Source: Clostridiaceae bacterium
GTDB lineage: Bacteria; Bacillota; Clostridia; Oscillospirales; Acutalibacteraceae
Reading direction: 5' to 3'
Assembly: GCA_016295895.1 (NCBI GenBank)
Contig: JAEDKI010000024.1
Coordinates: forward strand, 1-15,595
Length of the DNA stretch: 15,595 nt
Part shown: positions 7,808-14,337 of the stretch, piece after piece
How the letters are laid out: each line of letters begins with the position of its first letter
How positions within the stretch are numbered: position 1 is the first letter of the stretch
Position numbers and translations under genes: made by a program
The notes under the pieces: generated by a model
The model's database searches: none
What the model was told of the DNA's origin: nothing
Seen by the model: the letters and a program-made list of their open reading frames with translations, nothing else

Positions 7808-8819
7808 ATCCGTATATTCTTTTGCTGTATTCAGCATATTCGCCGCTCTTTATTTCATCAATCCATTCGGTGTTCGCAAGATACCATTCAATCGTCTTTT
7901 TCATTCCGCTGTCAAATTCCGTTTCGGGCTTCCATCCGAGAGCGGCAGTTATCTTGGACGGGTCAATTGCATAACGAAGATCGTGCCCTGCCCTGTCCTT
8001 AACATAGGTGATTAATGACTCAGGCTTTGAGAGATAGCGCAAAACGGTTTTAACAACTTCAATGTTTGTTTTCTCGTTGTGACCGCCGACATTGTATACT
8101 TCTCCGGGAATACCGCCGTGAATAATCAGGTCGATTGCCTTGCAATGGTCTTCAACATACAGCCAATCCCTGACATTAATACCTTTGCCGTAAACGGGAA
8201 GATTTTTATCGTCAAGCGCTCTGACAATCATCAGAGGAATAAGCTTCTCGGGGAATTGATACGGGCCGTAATTGTTTGAACAGCGTGAAATTGTAACGGG
8301 CAAGCCGTAGGTTCTGTGATAAGCGAGCGTAAGCAGGTCTGCCGAGGCTTTTGAAGCCGAATACGGGCTTGAGGTTATCAGTTTCATATCTTCCGTAAAG
8401 AAAAGATCGGGTCTGTCAAGAGGCAAATCTCCGTATACTTCATCGGTTGAAACCTGATGATATCTTTTAACACCGTATTTTTTGCTTGCTTCAAGAAGGC
8501 ACGCCGTTCCCATGACATTGGTTTCGAGAAAAATAAACGGATTCTCTATTGAACGGTCAACATGGCTTTCGGCGGCAAAATTAACAACAACATCAAAACT
8601 TTCTCTATCAAAAAGAGCATCAACAAACGCTTTGTCGGAAATACTGCCTTTGACAAATTTAAAATTCGGATTCTTCAGCGCTTCAGTCAGGCTTTTAAGA
8701 TTTCCTGCATAGGTCAGAGCGTCGAGACAAACAATTTCATAGTCAGCATATTTATCAAGCATATAATAAATAAAATTACAGCCTATAAAGCCTGCGCCGC
8801 CGGTTACAAGAATCTTCAT
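7806..8819 (-). CDS. rfbB: dTDP-glucose 4,6-dehydratase
   Basis: This 337-aa cytosolic enzyme of the extended short-chain dehydrogenase family converts dTDP-glucose to dTDP-4-keto-6-deoxyglucose. That is the second step toward dTDP-rhamnose and other deoxysugars of cell-surface glycans. The NAD-binding motif GGAGFIG is at 7-13. The active site is intact: Thr125-Asp126-Glu127 in STDEVYG, and Tyr153 and Lys157 in YSASK. SRCSNNYGPYQFPEKLIP (178-195) and NVRDWLYVEDHC (215-226) are typical of the family. AGGAGG sits 7 nt before the ATG. The start overlaps the upstream exonuclease stop by 4 nt (ATGA), implying translational coupling. The partner genes rmlA, rmlC and rmlD are not in the window, so this copy is detached from any complete deoxysugar cluster here. 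Confidence 0.95.
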   Translation of the reverse strand: MKILVTGGAGFIGCNFIYYMLDKYADYEIVCLDALTYAGNLKSLTEALKNPNFKFVKGSISDKAFVDALFDRESFDVVVNFAAESHVDRSIENPFIFLETNVMGTACLLEASKKYGVKRYHQVSTDEVYGDLPLDRPDLFFTEDMKLITSSPYSASKASADLLTLAYHRTYGLPVTISRCSNNYGPYQFPEKLIPLMIVRALDDKNLPVYGKGINVRDWLYVEDHCKAIDLIIHGGIPGEVYNVGGHNEKTNIEVVKTVLRYLSKPESLITYVKDRAGHDLRYAIDPSKITAALGWKPETEFDSGMKKTIEWYLANTEWIDEIKSGEYAEYSKRIYG

Positions 8820-9691
8820 TCTGTCTCCTCCTCTGATTCTATCTTGGGTTCGGGTTCTTTTACCGAAACGATTTTTCTGAATTCAACCTGGTCATAAAGC
8901 TTTTTAAACCTCACTCCGACAGAATAGGTCAAATCGCAATTGGAGCAGTAAAAATTTGCTCTGAAAAATTGGCAATGAAATTTCCATTTCGTCTGCTGAG
9001 AGCATTGTTTTCCGCATGATTCGCAGGTGTGATTAAGCCTCTTTTTATCAACAAGCGGATTGTCAATGTTTCTGATAACTTTTGCTTTATAAAGAAGCTT
9101 TGAATAGAATTCTTCATCGCACTTTATAATCTCAGGCTCAATATATCCGCTGTTATAAATCCTTTTTAATATTTCTGCGGTCAGCATACTGTCACCGAGC
9201 GCCCTGTGATGAACATAATTTTCGGGATTGATTCCGAGAGCTTCTGCCGCAGTCATAAGGCCGACCTGATGCCCTTTTCCGCTTTTTGAATATTTTTGAT
9301 AGCATTTCTGCAAATCACAATAATTCTTCAGAAACGGAATAATCTTAATTCCGTTCAGATATTTAAAATTATCGAGCAACACTCTGACATCGCCGTCGCC
9401 CCAAGTCATAATAACGCTTTCATCGTTTCCGATCCATTTTCTGAACATTGAAAATGTCTGAGTGAACGGCATTCCCCCGCTGATGTCATCATTTGTAAGA
9501 TGAGTAAGTCTTTTAACCGTTCCACGGAGCTTTTTTCCAATCTGAGAACGGATAATATAGGAAAAAGTGTCAATAACTTCGCAGTTTTCATCAAGCTTGA
9601 CAGCTCCGATTTCAATTATTTCATTAATATAGCCATCGGCTTTTTTGGCATAGGTGTTGTTCCACTCAAGATCCATGACGATATACTGCAT
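8816..9691 (-). CDS. DEDDh-type 3'-5' exonuclease with C-terminal zinc ribbon
   Basis: The N-terminal part (about 1-180) of this 291-aa protein is a DnaQ/RNase T-like exonuclease domain. It has Asp7 and Glu9 in VMDLEW, an ExoII aspartate in WGDGD (Asp99/Asp101), and His162...Asp167 in HHRALGD. That gives a complete two-metal DEDDh site acting on 3' ends of DNA or RNA. The domain is followed by a cysteine cluster, Cys223-x2-Cys226, Cys230, Cys240 and Cys249-x2-Cys252, read here as a zinc ribbon, and then an acidic tail. AAGGA lies 8 nt before the ATG. It is the first gene of a two-gene unit with rfbB. Its role could be repair, RNA processing or proofreading; the sequence does not decide. It is not the PolC proofreading domain, which is embedded in a much larger protein. 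Confidence 0.82.
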   Translation of the reverse strand: MQYIVMDLEWNNTYAKKADGYINEIIEIGAVKLDENCEVIDTFSYIIRSQIGKKLRGTVKRLTHLTNDDISGGMPFTQTFSMFRKWIGNDESVIMTWGDGDVRVLLDNFKYLNGIKIIPFLKNYCDLQKCYQKYSKSGKGHQVGLMTAAEALGINPENYVHHRALGDSMLTAEILKRIYNSGYIEPEIIKCDEEFYSKLLYKAKVIRNIDNPLVDKKRLNHTCESCGKQCSQQTKWKFHCQFFRANFYCSNCDLTYSVGVRFKKLYDQVEFRKIVSVKEPEPKIESEEETE

Positions 9692-9730
9692 TCAAACATT
9701 CCTTCGCTGTTTTTTTGAGTTCCGGATATA

Positions 9731-9759
9731 TAATACAATATTTAACCGAACAATGCAAG
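9731..9759 (-). promoter_or_regulatory. Candidate promoter for exonuclease-rfbB
   Basis: On the minus strand, TTGCAT (9759-9754) and TATTAT (9736-9731) are 17 bp apart. This predicts a leader of about 33 nt before the ATG at 9691. It lies directly after the upp terminator. Confidence 0.55.
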
Positions 9760-9770
9760 AGAAAAAGCCC

Positions 9771-9813
9771 AAAAACGCAAAGAAGCAGGCAATTGCATTC
9801 AACAATCGCCTGC
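9771..9813 (-). terminator. Rho-independent terminator after upp
   Basis: On the minus strand, arms GCAGGCGATTG (9813-9803) and CAATTGCCTGC (9795-9785) form an 11-bp stem with one G-T wobble and a 7-nt loop. The T-rich run TTCTTTGCGTTTTT follows (9784-9771). It lies about 16 nt past the upp stop and ends the tsaE-tsaB-rpiB-upp operon. Confidence 0.8.
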
Positions 9814-9828
9814 GAAAAGCATCAGAGC

Positions 9829-10458
9829 TTATTTTGTGCCGAATATTCTGTCGCCTGCGTCGCCGAGACCGGGAACAATATATCCGTGATCATTAAGATG
9901 ATCATCAAGAGCGCCTACATAAATATCAACATCTGGATGAGCCTCTTTAAGAGCGTTAAGGCCTTCGGGAGCTGCAATAATGCACATAAACTTGATATCT
10001 TTGGGATTGCGCTTTTTAATCTGAGTTATTGCGTCAATTGCCGAACCGCCTGTTGCAAGCATCGGGTCAAGAACAATAACCTCTCTGACCTCAATATCGG
10101 AGGGGAGCTTACAATAGTATTCAACGGGTTTAAGGGTTTCGGGGTCACGGTAAAGACCGATATGACCGACTCTTGCCGAGGGAACGAGGGCAAGAACACC
10201 GTCAACCATGCCAAGACCCGCTCTGAGAATCGGAACAAAAGCAAGCTTTTTGCCGGAAATAACCTTTGTTTTTGCAATAGCAACGGGAGTTTTTGTTTCA
10301 ACCTCTTTGAGGGGAAGATCTCTTGTTGCTTCATAGCACATGAGCATTGCTATTTCTCCGACAAGATTGCGGAATTCAAGAGAACCCGTTTTTTCATTTC
10401 TGAGGAAGGTCAGCTTGTGCTGAATAAGAGGATGATCCATAATAGTAACTTTTGACAT
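9829..10458 (-). CDS. upp: Uracil phosphoribosyltransferase
   Basis: This 209-aa enzyme salvages uracil by joining it to PRPP to form UMP. The PRPP-binding loop VIVLDPMLATGGS (127-139) and the uracil-binding GYIVPGLGDAGDR (192-204) are both clear. The N-terminus MSKVTIMDHPLIQHKLT is typical, and full length matches the family. GGAGG stands 7 nt before the ATG. It is the last gene of the operon, 32 nt after rpiB and followed by a strong terminator. The rpiB-upp neighbourhood recurs in Bacillota, often with glyA between them; glyA is absent here. A 246-codon open frame on the opposite strand is only a shadow of this gene. Confidence 0.97.
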   Translation of the reverse strand: MSKVTIMDHPLIQHKLTFLRNEKTGSLEFRNLVGEIAMLMCYEATRDLPLKEVETKTPVAIAKTKVISGKKLAFVPILRAGLGMVDGVLALVPSARVGHIGLYRDPETLKPVEYYCKLPSDIEVREVIVLDPMLATGGSAIDAITQIKKRNPKDIKFMCIIAAPEGLNALKEAHPDVDIYVGALDDHLNDHGYIVPGLGDAGDRIFGTK

Positions 10459-10490
10459 AATTTAACCTCCGATTATATTCAAAATAATAA

Positions 10491-10934
10491 TTAAAACCTG
10501 TTTTCAAGCTCGGTTATCTGAGCAATTCTTCTTGCATGACGATCCTCACCGCTGAAAGGTGTATCAAGAAAAACATCCACAAGCTCAATAGCCTTTTCGG
10601 GCGAAACGACTCTGCCGCCGAGGCAAAGAATATTGGCGTCATTATGGCGTCTTGTCATCTCAGCCGAGAACATGTCAGAACAGCAGGCAGCACGGATTCC
10701 TCTGACCTTATTTGCCGCCATGGAAATTCCGACGCCTGTTCCGCAAAAGAGAAGACCGAGGGTGCATTCACCGCCGGCAACTGCTCTTGCCGTCTTTTCG
10801 GCATAAACCGCATAATCAACGGAATCGGTTGAATAAGTTCCGTAATCCTTATACTCGATTCCACGGTCTTCAAGATGTTTGATGATAAACTGTTTCAGCT
10901 CGAAGCCTGCATGGTCACAGCCTAATGCTATCAT
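10491..10934 (-). CDS. rpiB: Ribose-5-phosphate isomerase B
   Basis: This 147-aa RpiB/LacAB family sugar isomerase interconverts ribose 5-phosphate and ribulose 5-phosphate, feeding PRPP synthesis. It has GCDHAGFELK at 5-14 (Asp7, His8), the catalytic Cys64 in CGTGVGISMAANK (64-76), and His97-Asn98-Asp99 in RRHNDANILCLGGR. Length is normal. Its ATG overlaps the tsaB stop by 4 nt (ATGA), and GGAG is placed inside the end of tsaB, so translation is coupled. LacA/LacB are relatives, but a single stand-alone copy beside upp favours RpiB. Confidence 0.95.
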   Translation of the reverse strand: MIALGCDHAGFELKQFIIKHLEDRGIEYKDYGTYSTDSVDYAVYAEKTARAVAGGECTLGLLFCGTGVGISMAANKVRGIRAACCSDMFSAEMTRRHNDANILCLGGRVVSPEKAIELVDVFLDTPFSGEDRHARRIAQITELENRF

Positions 10935-11629
10935 ATTTTTTCTCCCTTTCTGATTCTGAGCTCACGCTCTGCCTGCGGCAATCTGAGATATGCGGGAGCA
11001 ATCAATGCAGAATCAATGAAATTATTATTATTTAAAGCAGCAACAGCGCTGCCGTATGCCCTTTGATAACGCCTGTGTTCGCCTGAAAGATAAACATCGG
11101 CAAGCTCAGAACCGAAGCTTTTGAAGCAAAGCTCAGCCCCGTCGCCTGCAAGATATATTTTTTCATTGTATTTTGAAATTTCAGAGCGCAAATCATCAAT
11201 AGAAACAGCCTTATCCTCACAAAGGCGTGTTATTTTTGAGCCGTCTGAACGAAAAAGAGCTGTATAAACTTGATTGCACCTTGCATCCATTGCCGCACAG
11301 ACGATACATTTTTCATCAATAAAATTATAAGCAATCGATTCAAGAGTGGAAACGCCTGCGCAAGGCTTATTATCTTTAATCGCAAGCCCTTTAACTGCAG
11401 CAACACCGATTCTGATGCCTGTAAATGAACCCGGACCGATATTAACGCAAAAAGCATCGATATCATCAATCTTTAAGTCAGCTTGAGATAAAACATTGTC
11501 AACCATCGGCATTAAAGTTCTGCTGTGAGTTAAGGCGGCGTTAACAAAGCATTCGCTGATAAGCTTTCCGTCTTGCGCAACGGCAACACTTGCCGATTTT
11601 GCCGATGAATCAACGGCTAATATTTTCAA
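10931..11629 (-). CDS. tsaB: tRNA t6A37 biosynthesis protein TsaB
   Basis: This 232-aa ASKHA-fold protein (YeaZ family) scaffolds TsaD and TsaE in transferring threonylcarbamoyl to A37 of ANN-decoding tRNAs. Visible signatures are MKILAVDSSAKSASVAV at the start, the HSRTLMPMVD stretch (35-44), NIGPGSFTGIRIG at 63-75, and DARCNQVYTALF (115-126). The start is a TTG at 11629: its bases form a TTGA overlap with the tsaE stop, AGGAG lies 10 nt upstream, and the next Met is at residue 40, inside the conserved core. TsaD and RimI, frequent neighbours, are not in the window. The tandem overlaps TsaE-TsaB-RpiB suggest one coupled transcript. Confidence 0.94.
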   Translation of the reverse strand: MKILAVDSSAKSASVAVAQDGKLISECFVNAALTHSRTLMPMVDNVLSQADLKIDDIDAFCVNIGPGSFTGIRIGVAAVKGLAIKDNKPCAGVSTLESIAYNFIDEKCIVCAAMDARCNQVYTALFRSDGSKITRLCEDKAVSIDDLRSEISKYNEKIYLAGDGAELCFKSFGSELADVYLSGEHRRYQRAYGSAVAALNNNNFIDSALIAPAYLRLPQAERELRIRKGEKI

Positions 11630-12057
11630 TCGATTTCAGCTCCTGTAATTTCAATAATTCTTTCGTTGCTGTTTTCCGTTTTAGAAATAGTAACTCTGAT
11701 GCAATCCTGCGGCAATACAGCTTCAATGTTTTCGCTCCATTCGATTATCAAACAACCACCCGCTTCAAGATAATCAAAATAACCTGTCGAATACAAATCA
11801 TCCCAACCCGAAATACGATACATATCGAAATGATAAAGCGTTCTTTCTGCTCCTCTGTATTCATTGACAAGAGCGAAGGTCGGACTGCTGACATCGCAGT
11901 TAATTCCCATTCCTGCGGCAAGGCCTCTTGTGAAAGCTGTTTTCCCTGCACCAAGCTCGCCAAACATTGCAACAACCGAACCGTCGGGCAAGGTTTTGCC
12001 GAGTAAACAGCCTATTTTTTCAGTTTCTGCCGCACTTTTGGTTTTGAAAATCGCCAT
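11626..12057 (-). CDS. tsaE: tRNA t6A37 biosynthesis ATPase TsaE
   Basis: This 143-aa P-loop ATPase (YjeE family) drives turnover of the TsaBD complex in t6A synthesis. The Walker A GELGAGKT is at 33-40, followed by SSPTF (58-62), HFDMYR (76-81) and IIEWSE (104-109), all in the usual family order. The open frame extends to 12198, but that would add 47 residues unlike the family, running through the promoter region and into the lipase terminator. The ATG at 12057 gives normal length and has AAGGTGG 6 nt upstream. It opens the tsaE-tsaB-rpiB-upp operon under a strong promoter. Confidence 0.95.
   Translation of the reverse strand: MAIFKTKSAAETEKIGCLLGKTLPDGSVVAMFGELGAGKTAFTRGLAAGMGINCDVSSPTFALVNEYRGAERTLYHFDMYRISGWDDLYSTGYFDYLEAGGCLIIEWSENIEAVLPQDCIRVTISKTENSNERIIEITGAEID
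11640..11644 (-). promoter_or_regulatory. Ribosome binding site supporting the TTG start of tsaB
   Basis: AGGAG on the minus strand lies within the last codons of tsaE, 10 nt before the TTG at 11629. No ATG or GTG start preserves the conserved MKILAVDSS N-terminus. Confidence 0.6.
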
Positions 12058-12063
12058 ATTGCA

Positions 12064-12070
12064 CCACCTT
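12064..12070 (-). promoter_or_regulatory. Ribosome binding site fixing the tsaE start
   Basis: AAGGTGG on the minus strand lies 6 nt before the ATG at 12057. It also coincides with the predicted transcription start, so it would be at the very 5' end of the mRNA. Confidence 0.65.
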
Positions 12071-12075
12071 AAGCT

Positions 12076-12104
12076 ATTATAGCACAAAGAAATTATCATT
12101 TCAA
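12076..12104 (-). promoter_or_regulatory. Strong promoter for tsaE-tsaB-rpiB-upp
   Basis: On the minus strand, TTGAAA (12104-12099) and a perfect TATAAT (12081-12076) are 17 bp apart, with a TGC extension just upstream of the -10 box (extended -10). The predicted start near 12070 leaves only about 12-13 nt before the tsaE ATG. Confidence 0.8.
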
Positions 12105-12123
12105 CCTGAAACGCATAACTTTC

Positions 12124-12163
12124 GATAAAAAATCCCGATTCAGCCGTCAGACGGAATCGGGAT
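12124..12163 (-). terminator. Rho-independent terminator after the lipase
   Basis: On the minus strand, arms ATCCCGATTC (12163-12154) and GAATCGGGAT (12141-12132) pair perfectly over 10 bp, with a small inner CGT/ACG stem in the loop. Six Ts follow (the last base of the arm and beyond, 12132-12127). It lies 6 nt past the lipase stop and separates the lipase from tsaE. Confidence 0.9.
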
Positions 12164-12169
12164 AATGAT

Positions 12170-13432
12170 TTATTTCGGAAGTGAGCAAACAAGTTCACAA
12201 ACGCCTGAGTAAAATTTTCTCAGCTCAATCGGATTATAAAATACACCCATATAATCGGTGTGATCCATTGATTCAATAACCGGCATAACATTCCAGACGC
12301 CTTTTTCGATATTCTTTTCGTCAAAATCCTTGTGAGGCTCTCCGTCGGGATACAAGGCTGAAACCGTGCTTACGATTCCGTCGTTAATCTGCCAACTTTC
12401 ATCGGTAGGAATTCCCATTTGCTCGTCTTTGTCAAATTCGCAAATTCCGGGAGAAGTCAAAAAGAAAAGAGGATTCATAGTAGGCTCGGGATAGAGCTTG
12501 CCTGTTATCGGGTCTTCAAAAACACATTCGGAAGAATAAGAAAAATAATAAACATTATCAAGAATTTTAATTCTTTCGTTGGCTTCTGCCGCACCTTTAA
12601 GAGTTAAATCATAGTATGCAGAATCCTGTGAATTCATCATTTCGTTAATTAACTCTGTATCAAAATTGCCTTCAAAGCCGTCTTCGGGACAGTCTGTCAG
12701 ACCAAACTGTTCAAATTGAATATCCCAAAAAGGGCGAAGCGGAGTGTTGTCAATTATTCCCCAAAGATAATAAAAGCAATAAACAAACATCCTGATAATT
12801 GCATTATTTTCTTTATCTGCCGCAACAGATCCGTTATGCGGAGCGGAAAGCGTTGAAATTGAAAATATATAGTCCCCTTTTCCGCCTTTGAATAATTCAG
12901 AAGTGTCTGAACAAGCTGCCGTTTCTTCGGGCGCTCCGTATTCAAGAAGAGAAGCAAGCAGGCGAACGGTAACGCCACCCATGCTGTGGCCGACAAGGTT
13001 TATTTTTATAATCTCACCGTTTTCATCTGTTTTTCCAAAAGTTGGGCAAAGCGGTTCTTTATATGTTCTGCCAAACCGTGAATGACCGTATTTTTCAGAG
13101 TGAGCTGCGCCGTAATCAACGGTTGTGCCCGTTAACTGAGCATAAAGTTCACAGGCTCTGTCCCATGCCGAAGATGCTCCGCCAACGGATGCAGTATAAA
13201 CATCATATCCTTGTTTTTCGAGATATTTCGGAATACTTCCGCCTGTCGTACCCCAGTAGGGCATCATTTTGTCAACTCCCTGAGCTTCGCCCCAGCCCAT
13301 CAAGCCGTGAACAAAAACAAAGGGATATTCATTTCCGATTTCAGTTTCGGAGTTTTCTGCAAAAACAGATGTTGAAAAAGAGAACGCACAAATAACTGCG
13401 CAAAGAAAAACTGCAATATTTTTCTTAATCAT
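12170..13432 (-). CDS. Secreted lipase, family I.5-like (zinc-site alpha/beta hydrolase)
   Basis: This 420-aa exoenzyme has a clear signal peptide (cleavage expected after about Ala25, SVFA|EN) and hydrolyses ester bonds of acylglycerols. It resembles Geobacillus/staphylococcal lipases: VHGLMGWG (41-48), SSAWDRACELYAQLTG (87-102) and GAAHSEKYGHSRFGRTY (108-124). The catalytic triad is Ser150 in GHSMG, Asp351 in NDGIVST and His391 in MDHTD. By alignment from memory with Geobacillus L1 lipase, all four zinc ligands are kept: Asp91, His111, His117 and Asp270. The calcium-site residues look altered (Asp393, Phe398). The start at 13432 is set by AAGGAGG 8 nt upstream; a 10-residue longer frame from 13462 would overlap the -10 box. 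It is monocistronic with its own promoter and terminator. Residues match the true-lipase rather than the generic esterase pattern, but the preferred lipid is unknown. Confidence 0.92.
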   Translation of the reverse strand: MIKKNIAVFLCAVICAFSFSTSVFAENSETEIGNEYPFVFVHGLMGWGEAQGVDKMMPYWGTTGGSIPKYLEKQGYDVYTASVGGASSAWDRACELYAQLTGTTVDYGAAHSEKYGHSRFGRTYKEPLCPTFGKTDENGEIIKINLVGHSMGGVTVRLLASLLEYGAPEETAACSDTSELFKGGKGDYIFSISTLSAPHNGSVAADKENNAIIRMFVYCFYYLWGIIDNTPLRPFWDIQFEQFGLTDCPEDGFEGNFDTELINEMMNSQDSAYYDLTLKGAAEANERIKILDNVYYFSYSSECVFEDPITGKLYPEPTMNPLFFLTSPGICEFDKDEQMGIPTDESWQINDGIVSTVSALYPDGEPHKDFDEKNIEKGVWNVMPVIESMDHTDYMGVFYNPIELRKFYSGVCELVCSLPK

Positions 13433-13440
13433 AAATCCAA

Positions 13441-13447
13441 CCTCCTT
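13441..13447 (-). promoter_or_regulatory. Strong ribosome binding site fixing the lipase start
   Basis: AAGGAGG on the minus strand lies 8 nt before the ATG at 13432. It starts almost exactly where transcription is expected to begin. Confidence 0.75.
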
Positions 13448-13452
13448 GTTAA

Positions 13453-13481
13453 ATCTTAACATGGAGATTAATGTTTGTCAA
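13453..13481 (-). promoter_or_regulatory. Promoter of the lipase gene
   Basis: On the minus strand, a perfect TTGACA (13481-13476) and TAAGAT (13458-13453) are 17 bp apart, with a TGT extension before the -10 box. The predicted start near 13446-13447 leaves a leader of about 15 nt. Confidence 0.75.
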
Positions 13482-13519
13482 TATTTATACATATCAACAC
13501 GATAATATTACCATTAAAT

Positions 13520-13551
13520 TTTAAGCTCCGTGCCGAAACACAGAGCTTAAA
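13520..13551 (-). terminator. Stem-loop after the phosphodiesterase gene (probable weak terminator)
   Basis: On the minus strand, TTTAAGCTCTGTG (13551-13539) and CACGGAGCTTAAA (13532-13520) form a 13-bp stem with one wobble and a 6-nt loop, starting 5 nt past the stop codon at 13556. The tail is ATTTAAT rather than a true T-run, so termination may be partial and the lipase could receive read-through. Confidence 0.6.
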
Positions 13552-13555
13552 TAAA

Positions 13556-14314
13556 TCACTTATTTTTCAATATTGAATTGACCATATCGGGAGCATTGGT
13601 TATTATTCCGTCGACTCCGCAGTCGAGAAGCTTTTTAACCGATTTTGGTTTATCAACCGTCCAGGGATTAACACCGATACCTGCTTCATGAAGCTTTTTT
13701 ACATATGTCTTTGAAACAAGAGAATAATGAGGATGAAGATAATCGGCATTTATTTCTTTTGCAAATTTAACATATCCGAAAATCATCTTTTGATAACATA
13801 TCTTTCTGTCAGGGCTGTAAAGAAATCCTGTTTTGCATTCAGAATCAATTCTTTTGCATTCAACAAGCAGTTCAGGGCTGAAGCTTGAAATCAGAAGCTT
13901 ATCAAAAAGCGAATGCTCCTTAACTGCCGCAATTGTTTTTGAAACAATATCCTTCTCTCCGTTGAGCGGTGTTTTAAGCTCAATATTCATAACCTCGATA
14001 TCGGCTGTTTCGCAAAGAGAAAGAAATTCATCAAGTGTCGGGATTTGAGTTCCTTTAAATTCATCGCTGAAATAAGATCCAAAATCATACTGACGAAGCT
14101 CTTCAAGAGTTTTTGATGTTATCTCACCTGTTCCTGTTGAAGTTTCGTCAATCGTGTAATTATGGCAGATAACGGGAACTCCGTCAGCTGTCATATGAAC
14201 ATCGGTTTCAAAGCCGTCAACACCAATTTCCAACGATTTCTGAAATGCAGGGATAGTGTTTTGAGGAGCACGAAGATTAGCGCCTCTGTGAGAAATTACC
14301 TTGCATTCGGCCAT
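13556..14314 (-). CDS. Glycerophosphodiester phosphodiesterase
   Basis: This 252-aa GDPD-family TIM barrel hydrolyses deacylated phospholipids (glycerophosphodiesters) to glycerol 3-phosphate and an alcohol. It has His9-Arg10 in SHRGAN, the metal ligands Glu36 and Asp38 in FETDVHMTADG, catalytic His51 in VICHN, and Glu112/Lys114 in NIELKTP. The C-terminal NPWTVDKPKSVKKLLDCGVDGIITNAPD (about 216-243) is the usual family end. There is no signal peptide, so it is cytosolic (UgpQ-like) rather than secreted. AAGGTGA sits 6 nt before the ATG. It begins 23 nt after the small cysteine protein gene and appears to be the last gene of the alpha-galactosidase operon. Confidence 0.93.
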   Translation of the reverse strand: MAECKVISHRGANLRAPQNTIPAFQKSLEIGVDGFETDVHMTADGVPVICHNYTIDETSTGTGEITSKTLEELRQYDFGSYFSDEFKGTQIPTLDEFLSLCETADIEVMNIELKTPLNGEKDIVSKTIAAVKEHSLFDKLLISSFSPELLVECKRIDSECKTGFLYSPDRKICYQKMIFGYVKFAKEINADYLHPHYSLVSKTYVKKLHEAGIGVNPWTVDKPKSVKKLLDCGVDGIITNAPDMVNSILKNK

Positions 14315-14337
14315 TTCAAATCACCTTCATAAATAAA

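Noticed and set aside
8562..8897. Plus-strand open frames opposite rfbB
   Set aside because: rfbB has a complete active site and length; these frames are shadows in its codons.
9715..10455. 246-codon plus-strand open frame opposite upp
   Set aside because: It is the antisense shadow of a highly conserved upp gene; it crosses the upp terminator and shows no recognisable domain.
12058..12198. 47-residue N-terminal extension of TsaE
   Set aside because: The extension runs through a strong promoter and into the lipase terminator; the ATG at 12057 matches the family N-terminus and has a good ribosome site.
12887..12920. Loss of the fourth zinc ligand of the lipase (Asp to Glu) in the WDIQFEQFGL segment near residue 241
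   Set aside because: Counting along the remembered L1 lipase sequence puts the zinc Asp238 in a later segment, which aligns with Asp270 here; the zinc site is therefore intact.
13433..13462. 10-residue extension of the lipase
   Set aside because: It would include the -10 box and the Shine-Dalgarno, and would put extra residues before a normal signal peptide.
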